The translations under genes and the position numbers were made by a program. Source: Chlamydia pneumoniae TW-183 (GTDB lineage: Bacteria; Chlamydiota; Chlamydiia; Chlamydiales; Chlamydiaceae). From it: a stretch of 64,000 bases of DNA. This document shows positions 37,691 to 45,265 of the stretch, piece after piece (within the stretch, counting starts at the first letter, position 1; each line of letters starts with the position of its first letter). Under the pieces are notes generated by a model. It was not told the origin of the DNA, ran no database searches, and saw only the letters and a list, made by a program, of their open reading frames with translations. The stretch is taken from NCBI RefSeq assembly GCF_000007205.1, contig NC_005043.1, positions 1,161,936-1,225,935 on the forward strand, in the 5' to 3' direction.

Positions 37691-38566
37691 ATGCATTTAC
37701 TTACAGCAACTGTTACACCTTTTTTCCCTAATGGCACTATAGATTTTGCTAGCTTAGAACGTCTTTTATCTTTTCAAGATGCAGTTGGGAATGGAGTGGT
37801 TCTTTTAGGGAGCACTGGAGAAGGCCTTTCGCTAACAAAAAAGGAAAAACAAGCACTGATTTGCTTTGCTTGTGATCTACAGCTTAAAGTTCCTCTTTTT
37901 GTTGGGACTTCGGGAACCCTTCTAGAGGAAGTCTTAGATTGGATTCATTTTTGCAATGACTTGCCTATCTCGGGATTCTTAATGACAACTCCCATCTATA
38001 CGAAGCCTAAACTATGCGGTCAAATCTTATGGTTCGAAGCAGTACTCAATGCTGCAAAACATCCCGCGATTCTTTATAACATTCCATCTCGTGCAGCCAC
38101 GCCCTTATATTTAGATACTGTAAAAGCCTTGGCTCATCATCCACAATTTTTGGGAATCAAAGATTCTGGAGGCTCTGTAGAAGAGTTCCAGAGTTATAAG
38201 AGCATCGCTCCTCATATCCAACTTTATTGTGGAGACGATGTTTTTTGGAGCGAGATGGCGGCATGTGGAGCCCATGGTTTAATCTCTGTCTTATCGAATG
38301 CTTGGCCTGAAGAAGCCCGAGAGTATGTGCTGAACCCTCAAGAACAAGACTATCGTTCTTTATGGATGGAGACGTGTCGGTGGGTATATACCACAACAAA
38401 TCCTATTGGAATTAAAGCGATCCTTGCCTACAAAAAAGCTATTACTCACGCTCAGCTGCGCTTGCCCTTGTCTATAGAAGATTTTGATTTGGAGAATGTA
38501 TCTCCTGCTGTAGAAAGTATGCTTGCCTGGCCGAAGTTACGTACCTCTGTGTTCTCCTATTCTTAA
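37691..38566 (+). CDS. dapA: 4-hydroxy-tetrahydrodipicolinate synthase
   Basis: Condenses pyruvate and aspartate semialdehyde. The pyruvate Schiff-base Lys is in FLGIKDSGGS, the catalytic Tyr in AILYNIPSRAA, and the substrate-binding loop is LGSTGEGLSLT (a variant of the usual GTTGE). 291 residues. It follows lysC by eight bases with a strong GGGAG ribosome site. Later DAP steps in Chlamydia use an LL-DAP aminotransferase encoded elsewhere. Confidence 0.93.
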   Translation: MHLLTATVTPFFPNGTIDFASLERLLSFQDAVGNGVVLLGSTGEGLSLTKKEKQALICFACDLQLKVPLFVGTSGTLLEEVLDWIHFCNDLPISGFLMTTPIYTKPKLCGQILWFEAVLNAAKHPAILYNIPSRAATPLYLDTVKALAHHPQFLGIKDSGGSVEEFQSYKSIAPHIQLYCGDDVFWSEMAACGAHGLISVLSNAWPEEAREYVLNPQEQDYRSLWMETCRWVYTTTNPIGIKAILAYKKAITHAQLRLPLSIEDFDLENVSPAVESMLAWPKLRTSVFSYS

Positions 38567-38726
38567 TGCAGCAAAACCTTATCTTCTGCATCTATCTTGT
38601 TCTAACTTATTACTTTACAAATAAAATTTTTGCAGAGGTTTTTTCTAGAGAATAGTGCTTTTGTTCTGGATTTTTAACAAGATGCGTCGCATTTTTTTCT
38701 TCTTTTTACATCGCTTATGATTTTTT

Positions 38727-39038
38727 ATGACTCCGAAATCGATTCAACAATTGCACTTAATAAAGACTATTGATCCAGTAAGAAAAATTTCTCCTGTAAC
38801 AACAAAAAAATCTTCGTTCTTTAGACAGTCTCTTCTTAGATTTTTAGAACTATTTTGGATGTTTCTTTACTGTATACGCTCTATTAGATTCCATTGTGTT
38901 CATATCGCCACCTTTATCTGTCGAGGTCTTATTCTTTTTCTGACTACCTTGTTCTTATCTATGATATGCATCTTGCATTTCATTACTCTTCCTTGGATCT
39001 GTAAGGAAGACCCTCGGATTATAAGAAAAAATAAATAA
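38727..39038 (+). CDS. Small hydrophobic membrane protein
   Basis: 103 residues: a basic N-terminal ~40 residues followed by two hydrophobic segments (LELFWMFLYCIRSI and FICRGLILFLTTLFLSMICIL) and a basic tail ending RKNK. The hydrophobic pair could mark a small Inc-like protein, but nothing specific was recognised. It lies in the accessory zone after the DAP genes. No strong ribosome site. Confidence 0.5.
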   Translation: MTPKSIQQLHLIKTIDPVRKISPVTTKKSSFFRQSLLRFLELFWMFLYCIRSIRFHCVHIATFICRGLILFLTTLFLSMICILHFITLPWICKEDPRIIRKNK

Positions 39039-39366
39039 TCTTGTTTCATCACCAAGAATCAGGTCATTTTGTCTTCATAGTTTCTGATTTTTTTTCCATT
39101 TTTGTCGCCATATTCAAGATTTTCAAAATCGTGCTTCAGCTATACTGAGGAGTTTATTTTGAATAATTTTTCATTCAAAAAATGAAATATAATTCAAGAG
39201 AAAAAATAAAAAGCGCTTTACGGATTTGCTCTTCATATTGTATCACTGTCTTTCGAAATAATTTCAGTTTAAGTTGTTATGATAAAATTTTCTATTCGTT
39301 GTCTTGTTATGTTTTCAATGGCCCAAACAGTATTGGGCGCTGCCGAAGTTTTTGTTTCTTCAGAGG

Positions 39367-39374
39367 AAAAAAAA
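39367..39374 (+). repeat. A8 homopolymer, first frameshift site
   Basis: Eight A between GAGG and CTGAAG. Nine A would fuse the signal-peptide frame to the downstream frame. Confidence 0.8.
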
Positions 39375-39901
39375 CTGAAGTAGAAACTAAAGAAGTGAAA
39401 ATCAAAGATGAGATTCGTCCTTCATTGGAAGGAAATGATCCTGTAAAAGTTGCGGAGTCATTCCCTAAAAGAAGAGCAGCTCTTGAGTCTTTAAGTTCTC
39501 AAAGTTCCATCGGCAATCTTTGTGCAATTAGTAATTTCTTAGATTCTCAAATGTTATCTAGAAATTTCTCAAAAGAGATCTGGGGATCTACAATCTTCAC
39601 ACGATCTAAATCTACATGTGATGCCGAAGGATCTGAGCCTTTCCGTTATACTGCATGTGGATACCTAGCTGGTCTTAGATCTAAACTAGCAGGTTCTTAT
39701 GAATTAGGTGTAACTGCAGGATTGCTACAGGGACGCCTTAAAGATGTTTCAGATAGCCATAGAACTCGTGCGACATCTTCAATATTGTCCGTGCATGGTA
39801 GTATGGTTACAAGACCGTTGAGTTGTACGAAGTATATCGTAGGAAAAGCGCGTCCTTTACTTTTCTTCTTCAGATTAACATCGGATGTAAGAAGAGATTT
39901 G

Positions 39902-39909
39902 AAAAAAAA
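39902..39909 (+). repeat. A8 homopolymer, second frameshift site
   Basis: Eight A between TTTG and GTTC. Seven A would join the middle frame to the 3' frame. Confidence 0.8.
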
Positions 39910-39917
39910 GTTCAGAC

Positions 39918-40469
39918 TTGAATTTTGCAAAGATTGATCACAATCATCTCTACCTTACATGTTTGGGAGATCTTGGTGTAGCTTGTCCTATACTTTCTAC
40001 AGATTGTCTACCTAATTATAGCGAGAAAGCATCTCATGAGGTTCTTGTTTATAGTAAATTTAGATGCATTTCTGGAGAGCCATCTCGACTTGCAACTTCA
40101 GGAAATGACACATATTATTCTATAGTAAGTTTACCTATAGGACTCCGTTACGAAGTGACTTCACCATCAGGACGTCATGATTTCAATATTGATATGCATG
40201 TAGCTCCAAAGATAGGTGCAGTACTCTCTCATGGAACACGAGAGGCTAAAGAGATCCCAGGATCTTCAAAAGACTATGCATTTTTTAGCTTGACTGCTAG
40301 AGAAAGTTTAATGATTTCTGAAAAGCTTGCGATGACTTTCCAAGTTAGCGAAGTTATTCAGAATTGTTATTCACAATGTACTAAAGTAACGAAAACTAAT
40401 TTAAAAGAACAGTATAGGCACTTATCCCACAATACAGGGTTTGAGTTAAGCGTCAAGTCTGCATTCTAA
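39918..40469 (+). pseudogene. Outer-membrane-type protein gene, 3' part (barrel-like C terminus)
   Basis: The open segment starts only at a TTG, has no ribosome site, and overlaps the end of the preceding frame by 20 bases, so it is read as the continuation of the same gene. It shows alternating hydrophobic strands (YYSIVSLPIGLRYEV, HDFNIDMHVAPKIGAVLS, SLTARESLMISEKLAMTFQVSE) and ends ELSVKSAF with a terminal Phe, the pattern of an outer-membrane beta barrel or autotransporter translocator. A strong terminator follows at 40496-40537. Confidence 0.6.
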
Positions 40470-40495
40470 AAATAGTTCTTGTTCTCTTGGACTTG

Positions 40496-40537
40496 AAAAA
40501 GCCATTCCTATTTGAAAAAATGGGAATGGCTTTTTTT
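40496..40537 (+). terminator. Rho-independent terminator
   Basis: GCCATTCC (40501-40508) pairs with GGAATGGC (40523-40530), extended by A/T pairs, and is followed by seven T. A textbook terminator after the broken outer-membrane gene. Confidence 0.85.
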
Positions 40538-40764
40538 ATAATAGGTCGAACCAAAGAGGAACTTGTTTCATTAAAATTACTTAAAAAGTGATATCGTTTT
40601 CTAAATACAAAGATAAAAATACTCACCAATATACTCGCACAACCTTGACAAAGGAAGTTTTCTTGAAGATCTTTTTCGGTTTTTATAAGAAAATTCTTCT
40701 TTAGAAGGAAGATGAATCTCTTTGAATAAAATACTATATATTAGTAGCTTAGTGGGTTTAATTT
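40538..40764. other. Non-coding leader before the first poly-C gene
   Basis: No coding sequence seen. Its last ~45 bases (from TTTGAATAAAATACTATA) recur almost unchanged before the second poly-C gene (43269-43313), so it holds the shared promoter/leader of the pair; no convincing -35/-10 pair could be fixed. Confidence 0.5.
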
Positions 40765-40825
40765 ATGTGTTTGATCGCGATGGCACCACAGATTCATAAT
40801 GCAAGTACTTCTATCTCCGCAGCTA

Positions 40826-40839
40826 CCCCCCCCCCCCCC
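40826..40839 (+). repeat. Poly-C tract (C14) in the 5' coding region
   Basis: From the ATG at 40765 the frame runs 20 codons into this tract and stops at TAG 40849-40851. Fifteen C would join it to the main frame beginning QHSVGS. A likely slippage site. Confidence 0.85.
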
Positions 40840-40910
40840 AACACTCTGTAGGGTCGATTTCTTCTCCATCTAAACTTCGCGTTTTAGCGATTACTTTTTT
40901 AGTTTTTGGT

Positions 40911-43235
40911 ATGCTCTTACTGATTTCAGGAGCTCTCTTTCTGACGTTAGGGATTCCAGGATTGAGTGCAGCAATTTCTTTTGGATTAGGCATCGGTCTC
41001 TCCGCATTAGGAGGAGTGCTGATGATTTCGGGACTACTATGTCTTTTAGTAAAACGAGAGATTCCGACAGTACGACCAGAAGAAATTCCTGAAGGGGTTT
41101 CGCTGGCTCCTTCTGAGGAGCCAGCTCTACAGGCAGCTCAGAAGACTTTAGCTCAGCTGCCTAAGGAATTGGATCAGTTAGATACAGATATTCAGGAAGT
41201 GTTCGCATGTTTAAGAAAGCTGAAAGATTCTAAGTATGAAAGTCGAAGTTTTTTAAACGATGCTAAGAAGGAGCTTCGAGTTTTTGACTTTGTGGTTGAG
41301 GATACCCTCTCGGAGATTTTCGAGTTGCGGCAGATTGTGGCTCAAGAGGGATGGGATTTAAACTTTTTGATCAATGGGGGACGAAGCCTCATGATGACTG
41401 CAGAATCTGAATCGCTTGATTTGTTTCATGTATCGAAGCGGCTAGGGTATTTACCTTCTGGGGATGTTCGAGGGGAGGGGTTAAAGAAATCTGCGAAGGA
41501 GATAGTCGCTCGTTTGATGAGCTTGCATTGCGAGATTCACAAGGTGGCGGTAGCGTTTGATAGGAATTCCTATGCGATGGCAGAAAAGGCGTTTGCGAAA
41601 GCGTTGGGAGCTTTAGAAGAGAGTGTGTATCGGAGTCTGACGCAGAGTTATAGAGATAAATTTTTGGAGAGTGAGAGGGCGAAGATCCCATGGAATGGGC
41701 ATATAACCTGGTTAAGAGATGATGCGAAGAGTGGGTGTGCTGAAAAGAAGCTTCGGGATGCCGAGGAACGTTGGAAGAAATTTAGGAAAGCAGTCTTTTG
41801 GGTAGAAGAAGACGGGGGCTTTGACATCAATAATCTCCTTGGAGACTGGGGGACAGTGCTTGATCCTTATAGACAAGAGAGAATGGACGAGATAACGTTC
41901 CATGAGTTGTATGAAAAAACTACGTTTTTGAAAAGACTGCACAGAAAGTGTGCGTTAGCGAAAACAACCTTTGAAAAGAAGAGATCTAAAAAGAATTTGC
42001 AGGCAGTCGAGGAGGCGAATGCACGTAGGTTGAAATATGTAAGGGATTGGTATGATCAGGAGTTTCAGAAAGCAGGGGAGAGATTAGAGAAACTGCATGC
42101 TTTGTATCCTGAGGTTTCAGTCTCTATAAGAGAGAACAAAATACAAGAGACGCGCTCTAATTTAGAGAAAGCCTATGAGGCTATCGAAGAGAACTATCGT
42201 TGCTGTGTCCGAGAGCAAGAGGACTACTGGAAAGAAGAAGAGAAAAGGGAAGCGGAGTTTAGGGAGAGGGGAAACAAGATTCTTTCTCCTGAGGAGCTGG
42301 AAAGTTCTTTGGAGCAATTCGACCATGGTTTGAAAAATTTTTCTGAGAAATTAATGGAATTGGAAGGGCATATCTTAAAACTTCAGAAAGAAGCCACAGC
42401 AGAGGTGGAGAATAAAATACTTTCAGATGCAGAGAGCCGCCTTGAGATTGTATTTGAAGATGTCAAGGAGATGCCCTGTCGAATTGAGGAGATAGAGAAG
42501 ACGCTGCGTATGGCGGAGCTGCCCCTACTTCCTACGAAGAAGGCGTTTGAGAAGGCCTGCTCACAATATAATAGCTGCGCAGAGATGTTGGAGAAGGTGA
42601 AGCCTTACTGCAAGGAGAGCCTCGCCTATGTGACTAGCAAAGAGCGTTTAGTGAGCTTGGATGAAGATTTACGACGAGCCTACACAGAGTGTCAGAAGAG
42701 ATTCCAGGGGGATTCGGGTTTGGAGTCGGAAGTAAGAGCCTGTCGAGAGCAACTGCGAGAGCGGATCCAAGAGTTTGAAACTCAAGGGCTGGACTTGGTG
42801 GAAAAAGAGTTGCTTTGTGTGAGTAGTAGATTAAGAAATACAGAGTGCGATTGTGTATCTGGTGTTAAGAAAGAAGCACCTCCTGGTAAGAAGTTTTATG
42901 CCCAGTATTATGATGAGATTTATCGAGTTAGAGTTCAATCCCGATGGATGACGATGTCTGAGAGATTGAGAGAGGGAGTTCAAGCATGCAACAAGATGTT
43001 GAAGGCAGGCCTAAGCGAAGAAGATAAGGTTCTTAAAGAAGAAGAGTATTGGTTGTATCGAGAGGAGAGAAAGAATAAAGAGAAACGTTTGGTTGGTACT
43101 AAGATAGTAGCAACGCAGCAGCGAGTTGCAGCATTTGAATCCATAGAAGTTCCTGAGATTCCTGAGGCCCCAGAGGAGAAACCGAGTTTGCTGGATAAAG
43201 CGCGTTCTTTATTTACTCGCGAGGACCATACCTAG
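40911..43235 (+). CDS. Poly-C family Inc-like coiled-coil protein, copy 1 (Cpn1054-like)
   Basis: The 774-residue product starts with a paired hydrophobic region (LLLISGALFLTLGIPGLSAA and ISFGLGIGLSALGG), typical of Inc proteins, followed by ~680 residues of charged helix with many Glu/Lys/Arg heptads, and ends SLFTREDHT. The main frame opens upstream (QHSVGS... from 40839) and would join the ATG at 40765 if the C14 tract were C15; with C14, translation needs an internal start such as ATG 40911. This belongs to the C. pneumoniae family with variable 5' poly-C tracts; its function is unknown, and an inclusion-membrane place is inferred from the hydrophobic pair. Confidence 0.75.
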   Translation: MLLLISGALFLTLGIPGLSAAISFGLGIGLSALGGVLMISGLLCLLVKREIPTVRPEEIPEGVSLAPSEEPALQAAQKTLAQLPKELDQLDTDIQEVFACLRKLKDSKYESRSFLNDAKKELRVFDFVVEDTLSEIFELRQIVAQEGWDLNFLINGGRSLMMTAESESLDLFHVSKRLGYLPSGDVRGEGLKKSAKEIVARLMSLHCEIHKVAVAFDRNSYAMAEKAFAKALGALEESVYRSLTQSYRDKFLESERAKIPWNGHITWLRDDAKSGCAEKKLRDAEERWKKFRKAVFWVEEDGGFDINNLLGDWGTVLDPYRQERMDEITFHELYEKTTFLKRLHRKCALAKTTFEKKRSKKNLQAVEEANARRLKYVRDWYDQEFQKAGERLEKLHALYPEVSVSIRENKIQETRSNLEKAYEAIEENYRCCVREQEDYWKEEEKREAEFRERGNKILSPEELESSLEQFDHGLKNFSEKLMELEGHILKLQKEATAEVENKILSDAESRLEIVFEDVKEMPCRIEEIEKTLRMAELPLLPTKKAFEKACSQYNSCAEMLEKVKPYCKESLAYVTSKERLVSLDEDLRRAYTECQKRFQGDSGLESEVRACREQLRERIQEFETQGLDLVEKELLCVSSRLRNTECDCVSGVKKEAPPGKKFYAQYYDEIYRVRVQSRWMTMSERLREGVQACNKMLKAGLSEEDKVLKEEEYWLYREERKNKEKRLVGTKIVATQQRVAAFESIEVPEIPEAPEEKPSLLDKARSLFTREDHT

Positions 43236-43374
43236 CATAACTCCAAGAGTTGTGTTTCTTTAAAAATTCTTTGAATAAAATACTATATGTTAGTAGCTTA
43301 GTGGGTTTAACTTATGTGTTTGAGCATGATGGCGCCACAGATTCATAATGCAAGTACCTCTATCACCACAGCTA

Positions 43375-43389
43375 CCCCCCCCCCCCCCC
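43375..43389 (+). repeat. Poly-C tract (C15) in the 5' coding region of copy 2
   Basis: From the ATG at 43314 the frame stops at TAG 43401-43403. Sixteen C would join it to the frame DHSVGAFF that leads into the next gene. Confidence 0.85.
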
Positions 43390-43462
43390 AGACCACTCTG
43401 TAGGGGCTTTTTTTTGTCTGTCTAAATTTCGTGTTTTAGCAATCACTTTTTTAGTTCTTGGT

Positions 43463-44293
43463 GTGCTTTTCTTGATTTCAGGAGCTCTCTTTCTGACGTT
43501 GGGGATTTCAGGATTGAGTGCAGCAATTTCTTTTGGATTAGGCATAGGTCTCTCTGCGTTAGGAGGAGTGCTTGTTGTCTCAGGACTTCTATGTCTTTTA
43601 GCAAAACGAGAGGTTCCGACAGTACGACCAGAAGAAATTCCTGAAGGGGTTTCTGTGGCTCCTTCTGAAGAGCCAGCTCTACAGGCAACTCAGAAGACTT
43701 TAGCTCAGCTGCCTAAGGAATTGGATCAGTTAGATAGGTATATTCAGGAAGTGGTCTCATGTTTAGGAAAGCTAAAAGATCTTAGGTGTGAAGATCAAGG
43801 TCTTTTAAAAGATGCTAAGGAGAAACTTCAAGTTTTTGACTTTGTCTGGAAAGACATGATGACCGAGTTTGTAGAGCTACAACAGATCATGGATCAAGAG
43901 GGGTGGTATCTAAAGTGCCTGATTCAGGAGATGCGGGATATAGGAAGCACACTTTTTATGAGTCAGGTTAGTTTATTTAAATTATGGGAATGGCTTGGGT
44001 ATTTACCTTCTGGGGATGTTCGAGGGGAGCGGTTAAAGAAATCTGCTCGTGAGGTTGTGGATCGCTTTATGAGAAGGATTTGCGATACGCGGAAGGTGGC
44101 CATGACTTTTGATAGGAATGCCTATGGAGTGGCGAAGACGGCCTTTGAAAAGGCTTTTGGAGCTCTGGAAACGTGTGTATATAAGAGTATGACAGAGAGT
44201 TATAGAGAGGCCTTTTGTGAGTATAAGAAGACGAAGATCCTTAGGGATGAGGAGAAGATATTAAGGATATGTTATCTCGAGTTGAGGAGATAG
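43463..44293 (+). CDS. Poly-C family Inc-like protein, copy 2, N-terminal piece
   Basis: 276 residues from a GTG, colinear with residues 1-270 of copy 1 (hydrophobic pair, VRPEEIPEGVSVAPSEEP, LGYLPSGDVRGE). The frame ends at 44293 with an unrelated tail (RICYLELRR), where copy 1 continues. The true N terminus would begin at ATG 43314 if the C15 tract were C16. Together with the next piece it is a shortened, split version of copy 1; it may be a decaying paralogue or encode two separate proteins. Annotated genomes treat such pieces as separate genes (Cpn1055/1056-like). Confidence 0.6.
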   Translation: MLFLISGALFLTLGISGLSAAISFGLGIGLSALGGVLVVSGLLCLLAKREVPTVRPEEIPEGVSVAPSEEPALQATQKTLAQLPKELDQLDRYIQEVVSCLGKLKDLRCEDQGLLKDAKEKLQVFDFVWKDMMTEFVELQQIMDQEGWYLKCLIQEMRDIGSTLFMSQVSLFKLWEWLGYLPSGDVRGERLKKSAREVVDRFMRRICDTRKVAMTFDRNAYGVAKTAFEKAFGALETCVYKSMTESYREAFCEYKKTKILRDEEKILRICYLELRR

Positions 44294-45000
44294 AGATGAT
44301 GCTTCGTGTCATAGAGCTTCCACTACTTCCTATAAAGCAAGCGTTGGAGAAGGCTTTTGTACAATATAATAGCTACAAAGCGAAGTTAACCAAGGTAGAA
44401 CCTTGCTTTAGAGAGAGCCCTGCCTATATAACTAGCGAAGAGCGACTCCAGAGTTTGGATCAGACTTTAGAACGTGCGTACAAAGAGTACCAGAAGAGAT
44501 TCCAGGAGCCTTCACGTTTGGAATCGGAAGTAAGTGGATGTAGAGAGCATCTTAGAGAGCAGGTAAAACAATTTGAAACTCAAGGACTAGACTTGATCAA
44601 AGAAGAGCTTATTTTTGTTAGTGATGTGTTATTCCGAAAAATGGTCAGTTGTCTAGTGTCGACAGTGCATGTTCCCTTTATGGAGTTTTATTATGAGTAT
44701 TTTGAGTTGCATAGATTGAGGTTGCGGGCCCAATGGATGGCGAATGCCGAGATTTATAGCAAAGTTAGAAAAGCATTCCCAGAGATGTTGAAGGAGACCT
44801 TAGAAAAAGCTAAGGCTCCCAGAGAAGAAGAGTATTGGTTACTTTGCGAGGAGAGAAAGAGTAAGGAGAAGCGTTTGATTCTCAACAAGATAGAGGCAGC
44901 TCAGCAGCGGGTAAAAGATTTAGAACCTCCTCCTATTAAAGAGACAGGGAAACAGAAACGGAAGAAAGAATATTCGTTTTTCATTCGATTAAAATCGTGA
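44269..45000 (+). CDS. Poly-C family protein, copy 2, C-terminal piece
   Basis: 243 residues colinear with the C-terminal third of copy 1 (IEEIEKTLRMAELPLLPTK in copy 1 against VEEIEMMLRVIELPLLPIK here; later LRAQWM, EEEYWL and EERKSKEKRL). It overlaps the N-terminal piece by 25 bases in another frame. About 280 codons present in copy 1 between these parts are missing, so an internal deletion created the frame change. Mostly coiled coil, basic C terminus. Whether it is translated on its own is unknown; no ribosome site stands out. Confidence 0.55.
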   Translation: MLSRVEEIEMMLRVIELPLLPIKQALEKAFVQYNSYKAKLTKVEPCFRESPAYITSEERLQSLDQTLERAYKEYQKRFQEPSRLESEVSGCREHLREQVKQFETQGLDLIKEELIFVSDVLFRKMVSCLVSTVHVPFMEFYYEYFELHRLRLRAQWMANAEIYSKVRKAFPEMLKETLEKAKAPREEEYWLLCEERKSKEKRLILNKIEAAQQRVKDLEPPPIKETGKQKRKKEYSFFIRLKS

Positions 45001-45265
45001 TTCGAGGCAACCCTGCATTCTATAGATTTTTTCTCAGAGTTCTAGTGATCTAAGTACGAAGAGGAAGAAAGACTTTTGTATTTTTTGCATCCTAGAATTT
45101 TTTGTTTTGCATAGTATTCGTTATAGAAGTGTTTTAATTATTACTAACTATTTTATTTATAACATGGTTAGCTCTTCTGTTCATCATAAGAATTGTAAAA
45201 TGTGTATTAAAAGACGAGAATTTTATTTAAAATAAATTATACACTTTTACTTTTTTAATTTTGCT

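Larger units (their letters stand above)
39279..39937 (+). pseudogene. Outer-membrane-type protein gene, 5' part, broken at two A8 tracts
   Basis: The ATG at 39279 opens a signal peptide (MIKFSIRCLVMFSMAQTVLGAAEV) that runs into a stop at 39381 after an A8 tract (39367-39374). Adding one A would join it to the long frame that continues KKTEVETKEVK and runs to 39937. The frame as opened from 39182 instead encodes an implausible Cys-rich start. After a second A8 tract (39902-39909) the frame ends and the sense continues one base off in the segment at 39918-40469. As written the gene is non-functional unless polymerase or ribosome slippage restores it. Content suggests a secreted/outer-membrane protein; no passenger-domain motif was recognised. 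Confidence 0.6.
40724..43735 (+). repeat. Tandem duplication of the poly-C gene 5' region
   Basis: The block from about 40724 to 41180 (leader, ATG, poly-C, hydrophobic pair, EIPEGVS region) recurs at about 43269-43735 with few changes; the two ATGs (40765 and 43314) are 2549 bases apart. Span given covers both units. Confidence 0.75.

Noticed and set aside
39182..39278. Alternative start of the broken outer-membrane gene at 39182
   Set aside because: It gives an implausible Cys/Phe-rich N terminus, while another frame here encodes a clean signal peptide from 39279.
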